From assembly GCA_905221605.1 (NCBI GenBank), contig CAJNDS010001113.1, positions 124,001 to 188,000 of the forward strand: DNA of 64,000 bases. The letters are read 5' to 3'. The stretch's first letter is position 1; every line of letters starts with the position of its first letter. The position numbers and the translations under genes are program-made. The DNA comes from Symbiodinium natans (taxonomy: Eukaryota > Sar > Dinophyceae > Suessiales > Symbiodiniaceae). Under the pieces are notes generated by a model, which saw only the letters and a list, made by a program, of their open reading frames with translations, did not search any database and was not told the DNA's origin. Below are positions 38,273 through 51,138 of this stretch, piece by piece.

Positions 38273-39947
38273 ATGTGCAGGTGTTCGAAGACATGCTCCA
38301 AGGTGTCCGTGTGCCTGGGCTTGTTGCTGGGCGTCGCAGGCCCAGTGTGGAAATGCATGTCTGCATGTCCATGCTCCGCCACCCGCCGCTCCCTTTCTCG
38401 GATGCCACTTATCAGAGAGTGCAAGACCCTCCTAGACTCTGCTGGAGCCCCTGCAGTCCCATGGTGTGTAATGCAGATGCAGGCATCGCCTTGTTGGCCG
38501 CGGGCGCGCTTTCCCTGGCCAACATCAGCATCAATGTGCCCGGTCAAAACTTGGATGGCATAGAGGTAGCTCATTCGTCAAGCACCCCTTCCTCAGGCTC
38601 AACGGGCTCATTCGTAGCCAAGCTATGAACACAAGCACCCCTTCCTGCGGCTCAACGTGGGATTTACAAGTTTTGTGTTCAAGCAGGTTAGCAAGCGGCC
38701 CAGGTTAGTGCCTCCATCGACGGAGCGATGACGGGAACCCTTATGGCGCCCAGCGACCTCAACTGTCCCTACACGATCTTCATCGAGACGCTTTGCCTGA
38801 AACAAGTCGTTGCAATCATTGATGCTCTGAGCTGATGAGTTGGGTAGGCGTGAAGCCCCAGCCAACCCACATCCCTCAACCGCGGTTTCCTACAAAACGG
38901 CCACGTTGCCGCAGGGGCAGGGGGAGGGGGGAGGCCGCGAGGCAAGCGTCGCACCCAGGAAGGCGGCCTCTTGCCCCACCTTCTCCTCGACGGCAGTGAT
39001 TACCACAGGAGTGCTTCGTATTTGGGGTGGGCGGTGGTTCTAGGGCATTCCTGAAGTTTCGAGTTTCGTGGGGCCCTGGCTGCCAGAACCTGCACGGACA
39101 AGCTTGCAGTCTTGTGGTGACCAGGAGCGACCTTGGACACCAGCCTGTGCGGCAGCGAGGAGCTTCCGGACGAGGGCCCGCAGCGTGCGCCCGCCAGGCG
39201 CGGCCTGCAGGCTCGGGGACGGGGCAAGGGGTGTAGGCGGGGTGGGTGGGTGATCGAGTAGTTTGTGCGGGCGTCCGGCGCTCGACCCCAGCAAGCAGGA
39301 CCTCGACTGGACCATCGGCGCATCTGAGACCATGATCACCGCGCCTCGGCCGGGTAGATCGCGTTCTCGGTAGGCAAGAGAACGCTTAGACACCCCCAGT
39401 TTGTGTGTTTTTTTCCAGCCTCAGGACCTCAAGCTGGCTGCCACGGTGACCTTCGACACAGACACCGACGTCACTCTGACGAGCGGGGAGGAGGGCGCAG
39501 CCTCGCAAGCACTGCTTGAGACGTAGTGCGCGCAGCAGCGCAACGAAAGAATCGGAACCCCCCCAGAACCCTCAAAGCTCCTGCAACCCCCCGGCTCCGA
39601 ACCCGAAAACCGCGGACATCGCTCGTGCAGGACATGTGGTCCATGCAGCTGTGCGACGTCTTCAGCGAAGTCTTCTCGGTTGCCGGAACAGCCATTGCCG
39701 CTGTGACCAAAGGAAGAGGGCTGCTTTGGGGATGTCCGACCGAAACCAGGGTTCGGAAGTTCAGAGGCTGCCGTGCTACAGGCCCCGAACCTTAGCTCCC
39801 TAAACTTAAGCTACGCCTTAGCCTGAACCCCGGTTCAGCGCCCAGATCATGGTGGCTTGCGGCGTGGTTCTCCTCCTTGCCGGCCTCATCACCTTCTTCA
39901 TCGGCCTTTGCTGCTGCTGTTGCTGCGCTGCCAAAGCCGAGGGCTAA
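38273..39947 (+). CDS. Tandem membrane-protein gene, unit 1
   Basis: First of five near-identical copies. Clear exons: exon 3 at 38704-38826 (41 codons), exon 6 at 39419-39520 (34 codons, after TTTTTTTCCAG) and exon 8 at 39846-39947 (ends KAEG-TAA). The start ATG (MCRCSKTC...) and exon 2 (GIALLAAGALSLANI...) match unit 0. Exon 2 ends GAG|GTAGCT, where unit 0 has GAG|GCAGCT. The ectodomain between the hydrophobic ends is rich in Thr, Val and Asp, possibly beta-structured. No known domain recognised. Confidence 0.75.
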
Positions 39948-40926
39948 GAAAGAAAGCGGGCCTCGTAACGTGGGCCTGGACTTTTGTAGATGAGCAGACT
40001 CGCTGACAGCTGGGGAGGGAACTTTCCATGAAGATGGATGCCGTTTCGTGTCTCCATTCTGACCCATTCTCTGGGAGGCCAGGAAGCTAGCATATCCAAC
40101 ATCGAAAGGAGATTCCCCAGACGTGGCATGTTTGGGCCACAGCACTACGAAGCACCACGTGCCCCACGTGCCGTTTTTGGCAGCACCCGGAGCACACGTC
40201 AAATGACAGGTTGCCCTGGGCGCCTGAACTCCCGTGTTTTGGCCGGGCCTTGTAATCGAGTTCAAGCAGCAGATTCTCGACCAGCAGGTTCACACAAAGC
40301 ACTAGACATACCTTGAACAGTCAAGCAACCCTCAACCCCAAACCCAGCCGGCCTGTTGGGAGGCATGCACAATTCACACGCGTCCTATGACTCGCCAGAA
40401 AAGTGCGAGGGCGATTATATGTGCAGAGTGGGTCAGCGAACTCGGAGAACTCGTCAATGGACGGATAGCTCTGGGGACGTGCACCTCCCATGGTACGCTG
40501 TGCAGCAAGACAGGTTAAGGAGTCGTGCTTTTGGAGACGTGCACGCGCAATCGCACCCGTCGTGCTTCTTGCGAGTAGAAGCGCAAGCAAGCGCCAACCA
40601 TTCCTTTTGCAAGGTTGCCTGAGGGAATTGCGTTTTGTATAGGCGTGCTCAGCAGCTTGGAAAAGTGTGCAGTGTAGGATGAGTCGACGACGGTGGCAGA
40701 TGACTTGCTGTGCATCTTTACCGTCTTCACGTGGCTAGGATTCATGACAAGGGGAACCCAAACTACCCAAATAGTGTGAGTTTTTCGCGTGTCGAGCTTA
40801 AGAAAGCGAGCTTTGACTGTTGCAAGGCGCCTGAAAATGTCTCTGTGTGCCCGTGGTTGCAGCCATTTGAAACGAATCCGGCTTCATCCCAGTTTGCGGT
40901 GCGGCCGTCCTCGAGAGCATCGCGCC

Positions 40927-42606
40927 ATGTGCAGGTGTTCGAAGACATGCTCCAAGGTGTCCGTGTGCCTGGGCTTGTTGCTGGGCGTCGCAGGCCCAGT
41001 GTGGAAATGCATGTCTGCATGTCCATGCTCCGCCACCCGCCGCTCCCTTTCTCGGATGCCACTTATCAGAGAGTGCAAGACCCTCCTAGACTCTGCTGGA
41101 GCCCCTGCAGTCCCATGGTGTGTAATGCAGATGCAGGCATCGCCTTGTTGGCCGCGGGCGCGCTTTCCCTGGCCAACATCAGCATCAATGTGCCCGGTCA
41201 AAACTTGGATGGCATAGAGGTAGCTCATTCGTCAAGCACCCCTTCCTCAGGCTCAACGGGCTCATTCGTAGCCAAGCTATGAACACAAGCACCCCTTCCT
41301 GCGGCTCAACGTGGGATTTACAAGTTTTGTGTTCAAGCAGGTTAGCAAGCGGCCCAGGTTAGTGCCTCCATCGACGGAGCGATGACGGGAACCCTTATGG
41401 CGCCCAGCGACCTCAACTGTCCCTACACGATCTTCATCGAGACGCTTTGCCTGAAACAAGTCGTTGCAATCATTGATGCTAAGAAGTGAGCTGATGAGTT
41501 GGGTAGGCGTGAAGCCCCAGCCAACCCACATCCCTCAACCGCGGTTTCCTACAAAACGGCCACGTTGCCGCAGGGGCAGGGGGAGGGGGGAGGCGGCGAG
41601 GCAAGCGTCGCACCCAGGAAGGCGGCCTCTTGCCCCACCTTCTCCTCGACGGCAGTGATTACCACAGGAGTGCTTCGTATTTGGGGTGGGCGGCGGTTCT
41701 AGGGCATTCCTGAAGTTTCGAGTTTCGTGGGGCCCTGGCTGCCAGAACCTGCACGGACGAGCTTGCAGTCTTGTGGTGACCAGGAGCGACCTTGGACACC
41801 AGCCTGTGCGGCAGCGAGGAGCTTCCGGACGAGGGCCCGCAGCGTGCGCCCGCCAGGCGCGGCCTGCAGGCTCGGGGACGGGGCAAGGGGTGTAGGCGGG
41901 GTGGGTGGGTGATCGAGTAGTTTGTGCGGGCGTCCGGCGCTCGACCCCAGCAAGCAGGACCTCGACTGGACCATCGGCGCATCTGAGACCATGATCACCG
42001 CGCCTCGGCCGGGTAGATCGCGTTCTCGGTAGGCAAGAGAACGCTTAAACGCCCCCAGTTTGTGTGTTTTTTTCCAGCCTCAGGACCTCAAGCTGGCTGC
42101 CACGGTGACCTTCGACACAGACACCGACGTCACTCTGACGAGCGGGGAGGAGGGCGCAGCCTCGCAAGCACTGCTTGAGACGTAGTGCGCGCAGCAGCGC
42201 AACGAAAGAATCGGAACCCCCCCAGAACCCTCAAAGCTCCTGCAACCCCCCGGCTCCGAACCCGAAAACCGCGGACATCGCTCGTGCAGAACATGTGGTC
42301 CATGCAGCTGTGCGACGTCTTCAGCGAAGTCTTCTCGGTTGCCGGAACAGCCATTGCCGCTGTGACCAAAAGAAGAGGGCTGCTTTGGGGATGTCCGACC
42401 GAAACCAGGGTTCGGAAGTTCAGAGGCTGCCGTACTACAGGCCCCGAACCTTAGCTCCCTAAACTTAAGCTACGCCTTAGCCTGAACCCCGGTTCAGCGC
42501 CCAGATCATGGTGGCTTGCGGCGTGGTTCTCCTCCTTGCCGGCCTCATCACCTTCTTCATCGGCCTTTGCTGCTGCTGTTGCTGCGCTGCCAAAGCCGAG
42601 GGCTAA
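40927..42606 (+). CDS. Tandem membrane-protein gene, unit 2
   Basis: Same exon set: exon 2 about 41136-41219, exon 3 41358-41480, exon 6 42078-42179, exon 7 from 42290 and exon 8 42505-42606. Exon 7 starts NMWSMQ here and DMWSMQ in the other copies. After exon 3 it reads AAGAAGTGAG instead of CTGAGCTGAT, so this donor region differs between copies. It shares with unit 1 a 40-bp extra stretch in intron 2 that units 3-5 lack. Confidence 0.75.
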
Positions 42607-43560
42607 GCAAGAAAGCGGGCCTCGTAACGTGGGCCTGGACTTTTGTAGATTAGCAGACTCGCTGACAGCTGGGGAGGGAACTTTCCATGAAGATGGATGC
42701 CGTTTCGTGTCTCCATTCTGACCCATTCTCTGGGAGGCCAGGAAGCTAGCATATCCAACATCGAAAGGAGATTCCCCAGACGTGGCATGTTTGGGCCACA
42801 GCACTACGAAGCACCACGTGCCCCACGTGCCGTTTTTGGCAGCACCCGGAGCACACGTCAAATGACAGGTTGCCCTGGGCGCCTGAACTCCCGTGTTTTG
42901 GCCGGGCCTTGTAATCGAGCAGCAGGTTCACACAAAGCACTAGACATACCTTGAACAGTCAAGCAACCCTCAACCCCAAACCCAGCCGGCCTGTTGGGAG
43001 GCATGCACAATTCACACACGTCCTATGACTCGCCAGAAAAGTGCGAGGGCGAGTATATGCGCAGAGTGGGTCAGCGAACTCGGAGAACTCGTCAATGGAC
43101 GGATAGCTCTGGGGACGTGCACCTCCCATGGTACACTGTGCAGCGAGACAGGTTAAGGAGTCGTGCTTTTGGAGACGTGCACGCGCAGTCGCACCCGTCG
43201 TGCTTCTTGCGAGTAGAAGCGCAAGCGCCAACCATTCCTTTTGCAAGGTTGCCTGAGGGAATTGCGTTTTGTATAGGCGTGCTCAGCAGCTTGGAAAAGT
43301 GTGCAGTGTAGGATGAGTCGACGACGGTGGCAGATGACTTGCTGTGCATCTTTACCGTCTTCACGTGGCTAGGATTCATGACAAGGGGAACCCAAACTAC
43401 CCAAATAGTGTGAGTTTTTCGCGTGTCGAGCTTAAGAAAGCGAGCTTTGACTGTTGCAAGGCGCCTGAAAATGTCTCTGTGTGCCCGTGGTTGCAGCCAT
43501 TTGAAACGAATCCGGCTTCATCCCAGTTTGCGGTGCGGCCGTCCTCGAGAGCATCGCGCC

Positions 43561-45182
43561 ATGTGCAGGTGTTCGAAGACATGCTCCAAGGTGTCCGTGT
43601 GCCTGGGCTTGTTGCTGGGCGTCGCAGGCCCAGTGTGGAAATGCATGTCTGCATGTCCATGCTCCGCCACCCGCCGCTCCCTTTCTCGGGTGCCAGACCC
43701 TCCTAGACTCTGCTGGAGCCCCTGCAGTCCCATGGTGTGTAATGCAGATGCAGGCATCGCCTTGTTGGCCGCGGGCGCGCTTTCCCTGGCCAACATCAGC
43801 ATCAATGTGCCCGGTCAAAACTTGGATGGCATGGAGGTAGCTCCTTCGTAGCCAAGCTATGAACACAAGCACCCCTTCCTGCGGCTCAATGTGGGATTTA
43901 CAAGTTTTGTGTTCAAGCAGGTTAGCAAGCGGCCCAGGTTAGTGCCTCCATCGACGGAGCGATGACGGGAACCCTTATGGCGCCCAGCGACCTCAACTGT
44001 CCCTACACGATCTTCATCGAGACGCTTTGCCTGAAACAAGTCGTTGCAATCATTGATGCTCTGAGCTGATGAGTTGGGTAGGCGTGAAGCCCCAGCCAAC
44101 CCACATCCCTCAACCGCGGTTTCCTACAAAACGGCCACGTTGCCGCAGGGGCAGGGGGAGGGGGGAGGCGGCGAGGCAAGCGTCGCACCCAGGAAGGCGG
44201 CCTCTTGCCCCACCTTCTCCTCGACGGCAGTGATTACCACAGGAGTGCTTCGTATTTGGGGTGGGCGGCGGTTCTAGGGCATTCCTGAAGTTTCGAGTTT
44301 CGTGGGGCCCTGGCTGCCAGAACCTGCACGGACGAGCTTGCAGTCTTGTGGTGACCAGGAGCGACCTTGGACACCAGCCTGTGCGGCAGCGAGGAGCTTC
44401 CGGATGAGGGCCCGCAGCGTGCGCCCGCCAGGCGCGGCCTCCAGGCTCGGGGACGGGGCAAGGGGTGTAGGCGGGGTGGGTGGGTGATCGAGTAGTTTGT
44501 GCGGGCGTCCGGCGCTCGACCCCAGCAAGCAGGACCTCGACTGGACCATCGGCGCATCTGAGACCATGATCACCGCGCCTCGGCCGGGTAGATCGCGTTC
44601 TCGGTAGGCAAGAGAACGCTTAAACGCCCCCAGTTTGTGTGTTTTTTTCCAGCCTCAGGACCTCAAGCTGGCTGCCACGGTGACCTTCGACACAGACACC
44701 GACGTCACTCTGACGAGCGGGGAGGAGGGCGCAGCCTCGCAAGCACTGCTTGAGACGTAGTGCGCGCAGCAGCGCAACGAAAGAATCGGAACCCCCCCAG
44801 AACCCTCAAAGCTCCTGCAAACCCCCCGGCTCCGAACCCGAAAACCGCGGACATCGCTCGTGCAGGACATGTGGTCCATGCAGCTGTGCGACGTCTTCAG
44901 CGAAGTCTTCTCGGTTGCCGGAACAGCCATTGCCGCTGTAACCAAAGGAAGAGGGCTGCTTTGGGGATGTCCGACCGAAACCAGAGTTCGGAAGTTCAGA
45001 GGCTGTAGTGCTACAGGCCCCGAACCTTAGCTCCCTAAACTTAAGCTACGCCTTAGCCTGAACCCCGGTTCAGCGCCCAGATCATGGTGGCTTGCGGCGT
45101 GGTTCTCCTCCTTGCCGGCCTCATCACCTTCTTCATCGGCCTTTGCTGCTGCTGTTGCTGCGCTGCCAAAGCCGAGGGCTAA
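43561..45182 (+). CDS. Tandem membrane-protein gene, unit 3
   Basis: Exon 3 43938-44060, exon 8 45081-45182, others as in unit 1. Intron 1 lacks about 17 bp after TTTCTCGG, a deletion shared only with unit 5. It breaks the long frame that otherwise runs from exon 1 through exon 2. This supports the deleted region being intron and not coding. Confidence 0.75.
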
Positions 45183-46161
45183 GCAAGAAAGCGGGCCTCG
45201 TAACGTGGGCCTGGACTTTTGTAGATTAGCAGACTCGCTGACAGCTGGGGAGGGAACTTTCCATGAAGATGGATGCCATTTCGTGTCTCCATTCTGACCC
45301 ATTCTCTGGGAGGCCAGGAAGCTAGCATATCCAACATCGAAAGGAGATTCCCCAGACGTGGCATGTTTGGGCCACAGCACTACGAAGCACCACGTGCCCA
45401 ACATGCCATTTTTGGCAGCACTTGGAGCACATGCCAAATGACAGGTTGCCCTGGGTGCCTGCGCTCCCGTGTTTTGGCCGGGCCTTGTAGCCGAGTTCAA
45501 GCAACAGATGTTCGCACAACAGGTTCGCACAAAGCACTAGACATACCTTGAACACTCAAGCAACCCTCAACCCCAAACCCAGCCGGCCTGTTGGGAGGCA
45601 TGCACAATTCACACACGTCCTATGACTCGCCAGAAAAGTGCGAGGGCGATTATATGTGCAGAGTGGGTCAGCGAACTCGGAGAACTCGTCAATGGACGGA
45701 TAGCTCTGGGGACGTGCACCTCCCATGGTACGCTGTGCAGCGAGACAGGTTAAGGAGTCGTGCTTTTGGAGACGTGCACGCGCAATCGCACCCGTCGTGC
45801 TTCTTGCGAGTAGAAGCGCAAGCAAGCGCCAACCATTCCTTTTGCAAGGTTGCCTGAGGGAATTGCATTTTGTATAGGCGTGCTCAGCATCTTGGAAAAG
45901 AGTGCAGTGTAGGATGAGTCGACGACGGTGGCAGATGACTTGCTGTGCATCTTTACCGTCTTCACGTGGCTAGGATTCATGACAAGGGGAACCCAAACTA
46001 CCCAAATAGTGTGAGTTTTTCGCGTGTCGAGCTTAAGAAAGCGAGCTTTGACTGTTGCAAGGCGCCTGAAAATGTCTCTGTGTGCCCGTGGTTGCAGCCA
46101 TTTGAAACGAATCCGGCTTCATCCCAGTTTGCGGTGCGGCCGTCCTCGAGAGCATCGCGCC

Positions 46162-47799
46162 ATGTGCAGGTGTTCGAAGACATGCTCCAAGGTGTCCGTG
46201 TGCCTGGGCTTGTTGCTGGGCGTCGCAGGCCCAGTGTGGAAATGCATGTCTGCATGTCCATGCTCCGCCACCCGCCGCTCCCTTTCTCGGATGCCACTTA
46301 TCAGAGAGTGCAAGACCCTCCTAGACTCTGCTGGAGCCCCTGCAGTCCCATGGTGTGTAATGCAGATGCAGGCATCGCCTTGTTGGCCGCGGGCGCGCTT
46401 TCCCTGGCCAACATCAGCATCAATGTGCCCGGTCAAAACTTGGATGGCATGGAGGTAGCTCATTCGTAGCCAAGCTATGAACACAAGCACCCCTTCCTGC
46501 GGCTCAATGTGGGATTTACAAGTGTTGTGTTCAAGCAGGTTAGCAAGCGGCCCAGGTTAGTGCCTCCATCGACGGAGCGATGACGGGAACCCTTATGGCG
46601 CCCAGCGACCTCAACTGTCCCTACACGATCTTCATCGAGACGCTTTGCCTGAAACAAGTCGTTGCAATCATTGATGCTCTGAGCTGATGAGTTGGGTAGG
46701 CGTGAAGCCCCAGCCAACCCACATCCCTCAACCGCGGTTTCCTACAAAACGGCCACGTTGCCGCAGGGGCAGGGGGAGGGGGGAGGCGGCGAGGCAAGCG
46801 TCGCACCCAGGAAGGCGGCCTCTTGCCCCACCTTCTCCTCGACGGCAGTGATTACCACAGGAGTGCTTCGTATTTGGGGTGGGCGGCGGTTCTAGGGCAT
46901 TCCTGAAGTTTCGAGTTTCGTGGGGCCCTGGCTGCCAGAACCTGCACGGACGAGCTTGCAGTCTTGTGGTGACCAGGAGCGACCTTGGACACCAGCCTGT
47001 GCGGCAGCGAGGAGCTTCCGGACGAGGGCCCGCAGCGTGCGCCCGCCAGGCGCGGCCTGCAGGCTCGGGGACGGGGCAAGGGGTGTAGGCGGGGTGGGTG
47101 GGTGATCGAGTAGTTTGTGCGGGCGTCCGGCGCTCGACCCCAGCAAGCAGGACCTCGACTGGACCATCGGCGCATCTGAGACCATGATCACCGCGCCTCG
47201 GCCGGGTAGATCGCGTTCTCGGTAGGCAAGAGAACGCTTAAACGCCCCCAGTTTGTGTGTTTTTTTCCAGCCTCAGGACCTCAAGCTGGCTGCCACGGTG
47301 ACCTTCGACACAGACACCGACGTCACTCTGACGAGCGGGGAGGAGGGCGCAGCCTCGCAAGCACTGCTTGAGACGTAGTGCGCGCAGCAGCGCAACGAAA
47401 GAATCGGAACCCCCCCAGAACCCTCAAAGCTCCTGCAACCCCCCGGCTCCGAACCCGAAAACCGCGGACATCGCTCGTGCAGGACATGTGGTCCATGCAG
47501 CTGTGCGACGTCTTCAGCGAAGTCTTCTCGGTTGCCGGAACAGCCATTGCCGCTGTGACCAAAGGAAGAGGGCTGCTTTGGGGATGTCCGACCGAAACCA
47601 GGGTTCGGAAGTTCAGAGGCTGCCGTGCTACAGGCCCCGAACCTTAGCTCCCTAAACTTAAGCTACGCCTTAGCCTGAACCCCGGTTCAGCGCCCAGATC
47701 ATGGTGGCTTGCGGCGTGGTTCTCCTCCTTGCCGGCCTCATCACCTTCTTCATCGGCCTTTGCTGCTGCTGTTGCTGCGCTGCCAAAGCCGAGGGCTAA
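46162..47799 (+). CDS. Tandem membrane-protein gene, unit 4
   Basis: Exon 3 46556-46678, exon 8 47698-47799. It keeps the intron 1 stretch missing in units 3 and 5. Exon 2 ends NLDGME (ATG) as in unit 3, where units 1 and 2 have NLDGIE (ATA). Confidence 0.75.
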
Positions 47800-48760
47800 G
47801 AAAGAAAGCGGGCCTCGTAACGTGGGCCTGGACTTTTGTAGATTAGCAGATTCGCTGACGGCTGGGGAGGGAACTTTCCATGAAGATGGATGCCATTTCG
47901 TGTCTCCATTCTGACCCATTCTCTGGGAGGCCAGGAAGCTAGCATATCCAACAACAAAAGGAGATTCCCCAGACGTGGCATGTTTGGGCCACAGCACTAC
48001 GAAGCACTACGTGCCCAACATGCCATTTTTGGCAGCACCCGGGGCACACACCAAATGACAGGTTGCCCTGGGCGCCTGTGCTCCCGTGTTTTGGCCAGGC
48101 TTTGTAACCGAGTTCAAGCAACAGATGTTCGCGCACAACAGGTTCGCTAAAGGACTAGACATACCTTGAACACTTAAGCAACCCTCAACCCTAAACCCAG
48201 CCGGGCCTGTTTGGAGGCATGCACAATTCACACACGTCCTATGACTCGCCAGTAAAGTGCGAGGGCGAGTATATGCGCAGAGTGGGTCAGCGAACTCGGA
48301 GAGCTCGTCAATGGACGGATAGCTCTGGGGACGTGCACCTCCCATGGTACCCTGTGCAGCGAGACAGGTTAAGGAGTCGTGCTTTTGGAGGAGTGCACGC
48401 GAAGTCGCACCCGCCGTGCTTCTCGCGTCAACCATTCGTTTTGCGAGGTTGCCTGAGGGAATTGCGTTTTGTATAGGCGTGCTCAGCATCTTGGAAAAGA
48501 GTGCAGTGTAGGATGAGTCGACGACGGTGGCAGATGACTTGCTGTGCATCTTTACCGTCTTCACGTGGCTAGGATTCATGACAAGGGGAACCCAAACTAC
48601 CCAAATAGTGTGAGTTTTTCGCGTGTCGAGCTTAAGAAAGCGAGCTTTGACTGTTGCAAAGCACCTGAAAATGTCTCTGTGTGCCCGTGGTTGCAGCCAT
48701 TTGAAACGAATCCGGCTTCATCCCAGTTTGCGGTGCGGCCGTCCTCGAGAGCATCGCGCC

Positions 48761-50392
48761 ATGTGCAGGTGTTCGAAGACATGCTCCAAGGTGTCCGTGT
48801 GCCTGGGCTTGTTGCTGGGCGTCGCAGGCCCAGTGTGGAAATGCATGTCTGCATGTCCATGCTCCGCCACCCGCCGCTCCCTTTCTCGGGTGCCAGACCC
48901 TCCTAGACTCTGCTGGAGCCCCTGCAGTCCCATGGTGTGTAATGCAGATGCAGGCATCGCCTTGTTGGCCGCGGGCGCGCTTTCCCTGGCCAACATCAGC
49001 ATCAATGTGCCCGGTCAAAACTTGGTAGCTCATTCGTAGCCAAGCTATGAACACAAGCACCCCTTCCTGCGGCTCAATGTGGGATTTACAAGTTTTGTGT
49101 TCAAGCAGGTTAGCAAGCGGCCCAGGTTAGTGCCTCCATCGACGGAGCGATGACGGGAACCCTTATGGCGCCCAGCGACCTCAACTGTCCCTACACGATC
49201 TTCATCGAGACGCTTTGCCTGAAACAAGTCGTTGCAATCATTGATGCTCTGAGCTGATGAGTTGGGTAGGCGTGAAGCCCCAGCCAACCCACATCCCTCA
49301 ACCGCGGTTTCCTACAAAACGGCCACGTTGCCGCAGGGGCAGGGGGAGAGGCGATTTAAGTTGCATCCCGGCACAGTTCCGTCAGCAAGCGTCGCACCCA
49401 GGAAGGCGGCCTCTTGCCCCACCTTCTCCTCAACGGCAGTGATTACCACAGGAGTGCTTCGTATTTGGGGTGGGCGGCGGTTCTAGGGCATTCCTGAAGT
49501 TTCGAGTTTCGTGGGGCCCTGGCTGCCAGAACCTGCACGGACGAGCTTGCAGTCTTGTGGTGACCAGGAGCGACCTTGGACACCAGCCTGTGCGGCAGCG
49601 AGGAGCTTCCGGACGAGGGCCCGCAGCGTGCGCCCGCCAGACGCGGCCTGCAGGCTCGGGGACGGGGCCAGGGGTGTAGGCGGGGTGGGTGGGTGATCGA
49701 GTAGTTTGTGCGGGCGTCCAGCGCTCGACCCCAGCAAGCAGGACCTCGACTGGACCATCGGCGCATCTGAGACCATGATCACCGCGCCTCGGCCGGGTAG
49801 ATCGCGTTCTCGGTAGGCAAGAGAACGCTTAAACGCCCCCAGTTTGTGTGTGTTTTTTTCCAGCCTCAGGATCTCAAGCTGGCTGCCACGGTGACCTTCG
49901 ACACAGACACCGACGTCACTCTGACGAGCGGGGAGGAGGGCGCAGCCTCGCAAGCACTGCTTGAGACGTAGTGCGCGCAGCAGCGCAACGAAAGAATCGG
50001 AACCCCCCCAGAACCCTCAAAGCTCCTGCAACCCCCCGGCTCCGAACCCGAAAACCGCGGACATCGCTCGTGCAGGACATGTGGTCCATGCAGCTGTGCG
50101 ACGTCTTCAGCGAAGTCTTCTCGGTTGCCGGAACAGCCATTGCCGCTGTAACCAAAGGAAGAGGGCTGCTTTGGGGATGTCCGACCGAAACCAGAGTTCG
50201 GAAGTTCAGAGGCTGCAGTGCTACAGGCCCCGAACCTTAGCTCCCTAAACTTAAGCTACGCCTTAGCCTGAACCCCGGTTCAGCGCCCAGATCATGGTGG
50301 CTTGCGGCGTAGTTCTCCTCCTTGCCGGCCTCATCACCTTCTTCATCGGCCTTTGCTGCTGCTGTTGCTGCGCTGCCAAAGCCGAGGGCTAA
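48761..50392 (+). CDS. Tandem membrane-protein gene, unit 5 (last copy)
   Basis: Exon 3 49126-49248, exon 8 50291-50392. Two differences stand out. Exon 2 has lost exactly 12 bp (the four codons DGME) just before the donor, which keeps the frame. The sequence before exon 4 is replaced by a TTCCGTCAGCAAGCGTCGC acceptor like that of unit 0. The spacer after this unit diverges from about 50470 and the array ends. Confidence 0.75.
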
Positions 50393-50819
50393 GCAAGAAA
50401 GCGGGCCTCGTAACGTGGGCCTGGACTTTTGTAGATTAGCAGACTCGCTGACAGCTGGGGAGGGAACTTTCCACATGAAGATGGAAGCTAGTCAGCTCTT
50501 TATACTGGCCATTTCCAACACTAAGAGACTCCCCAGACGTAGCATCTTGTGGCCGCAGCACTACGAAGCACCACGTGCCAACGTGCAATTTTGGGCAGCG
50601 CCTGGAGCACGCATCAAGTGTGCTCCCATTTTCTCGGCTGGGCTTGGCAAGCGAGTTCCGGAAAGAAGGCTCGCACTAATCATACCGTGAACACTCGAAG
50701 AGCCCTCCCAACCGGGCGGCATGCACAAATTCACACACGTCCTATGACTCGCCAGTAAAGCGCGAAGCAAGGACTTTCCCTTGTGCAAGGTGGGGCAGCA
50801 TGCGGTTGAGCCCTGGAAC
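50393..50819. other. Decaying edge of the tandem array
   Basis: Begins as the normal inter-unit spacer and becomes progressively shorter and less similar, with pieces such as CCTATGACTCGCCAG still recognisable to about 50760. No gene seen. Confidence 0.6.
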
Positions 50820-50909
50820 CCAACACCTAAACCCTAAGCCCTAAGCCCTAAACCCTAAGCCCTAAGCCCTAAGCCCTAAACCCTAAACCCTAAACCCTGA
50901 CTTTTGTAG

Positions 50910-51004
50910 AAGATCCATTTTACCTCAATGGCGGCCCCAACCTCTGTGATCGGACGCTTTCAACGATGTTTCTTGCATGTATGGACTGCTCTGAATCCAA
51001 AAGG
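50910..51004 (+). CDS. Candidate exon in repeat-rich region
   Basis: Between TTTTGTAG and GTTTAG the frame is open and protein-like: EDPFYLNGGPNLCDRTLSTM, then FLACMDCSESKR. Cys-rich end, no recognised domain. The donor candidate GTTTAG is itself part of a TTTAGG-like motif. Confidence 0.4.
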
Positions 51005-51036
51005 GTTTAGGCAGTGTAGGGTTTAGGGCTTGGGGG

Positions 51037-51138
51037 TACTTGGGGGTTCGCGGGTACTTATAAGTAGGGTTGTAAGTAGGGTAGCTATGGTTATGAGGGG
51101 TACTTGTAACCCTGCTTGAACCCCCGAACCTTCAAGTA
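51037..51138. mobile_element. Inverted-repeat element family 2
   Basis: Arms TACTTGGGGGTTCGCGGGTA and CCCCCGAACCTTCAAGTA, with TACTTATAAGTAGGG-type inner sequence. Confidence 0.75.

Noticed and set aside
40710-41282. Single 190-codon ORF as the true gene of each tandem unit
   Set aside because: Units 3 and 5 lose the frame by a small deletion while the flanking exon-like parts stay intact, and unit 0 is not open there. The long frame crosses an intron by chance.
38100-50392. CRISPR-like or rDNA-like tandem array
   Set aside because: The period is about 2.6 kb with conserved exon-like coding blocks and no repeat-spacer pattern or rRNA sequence.
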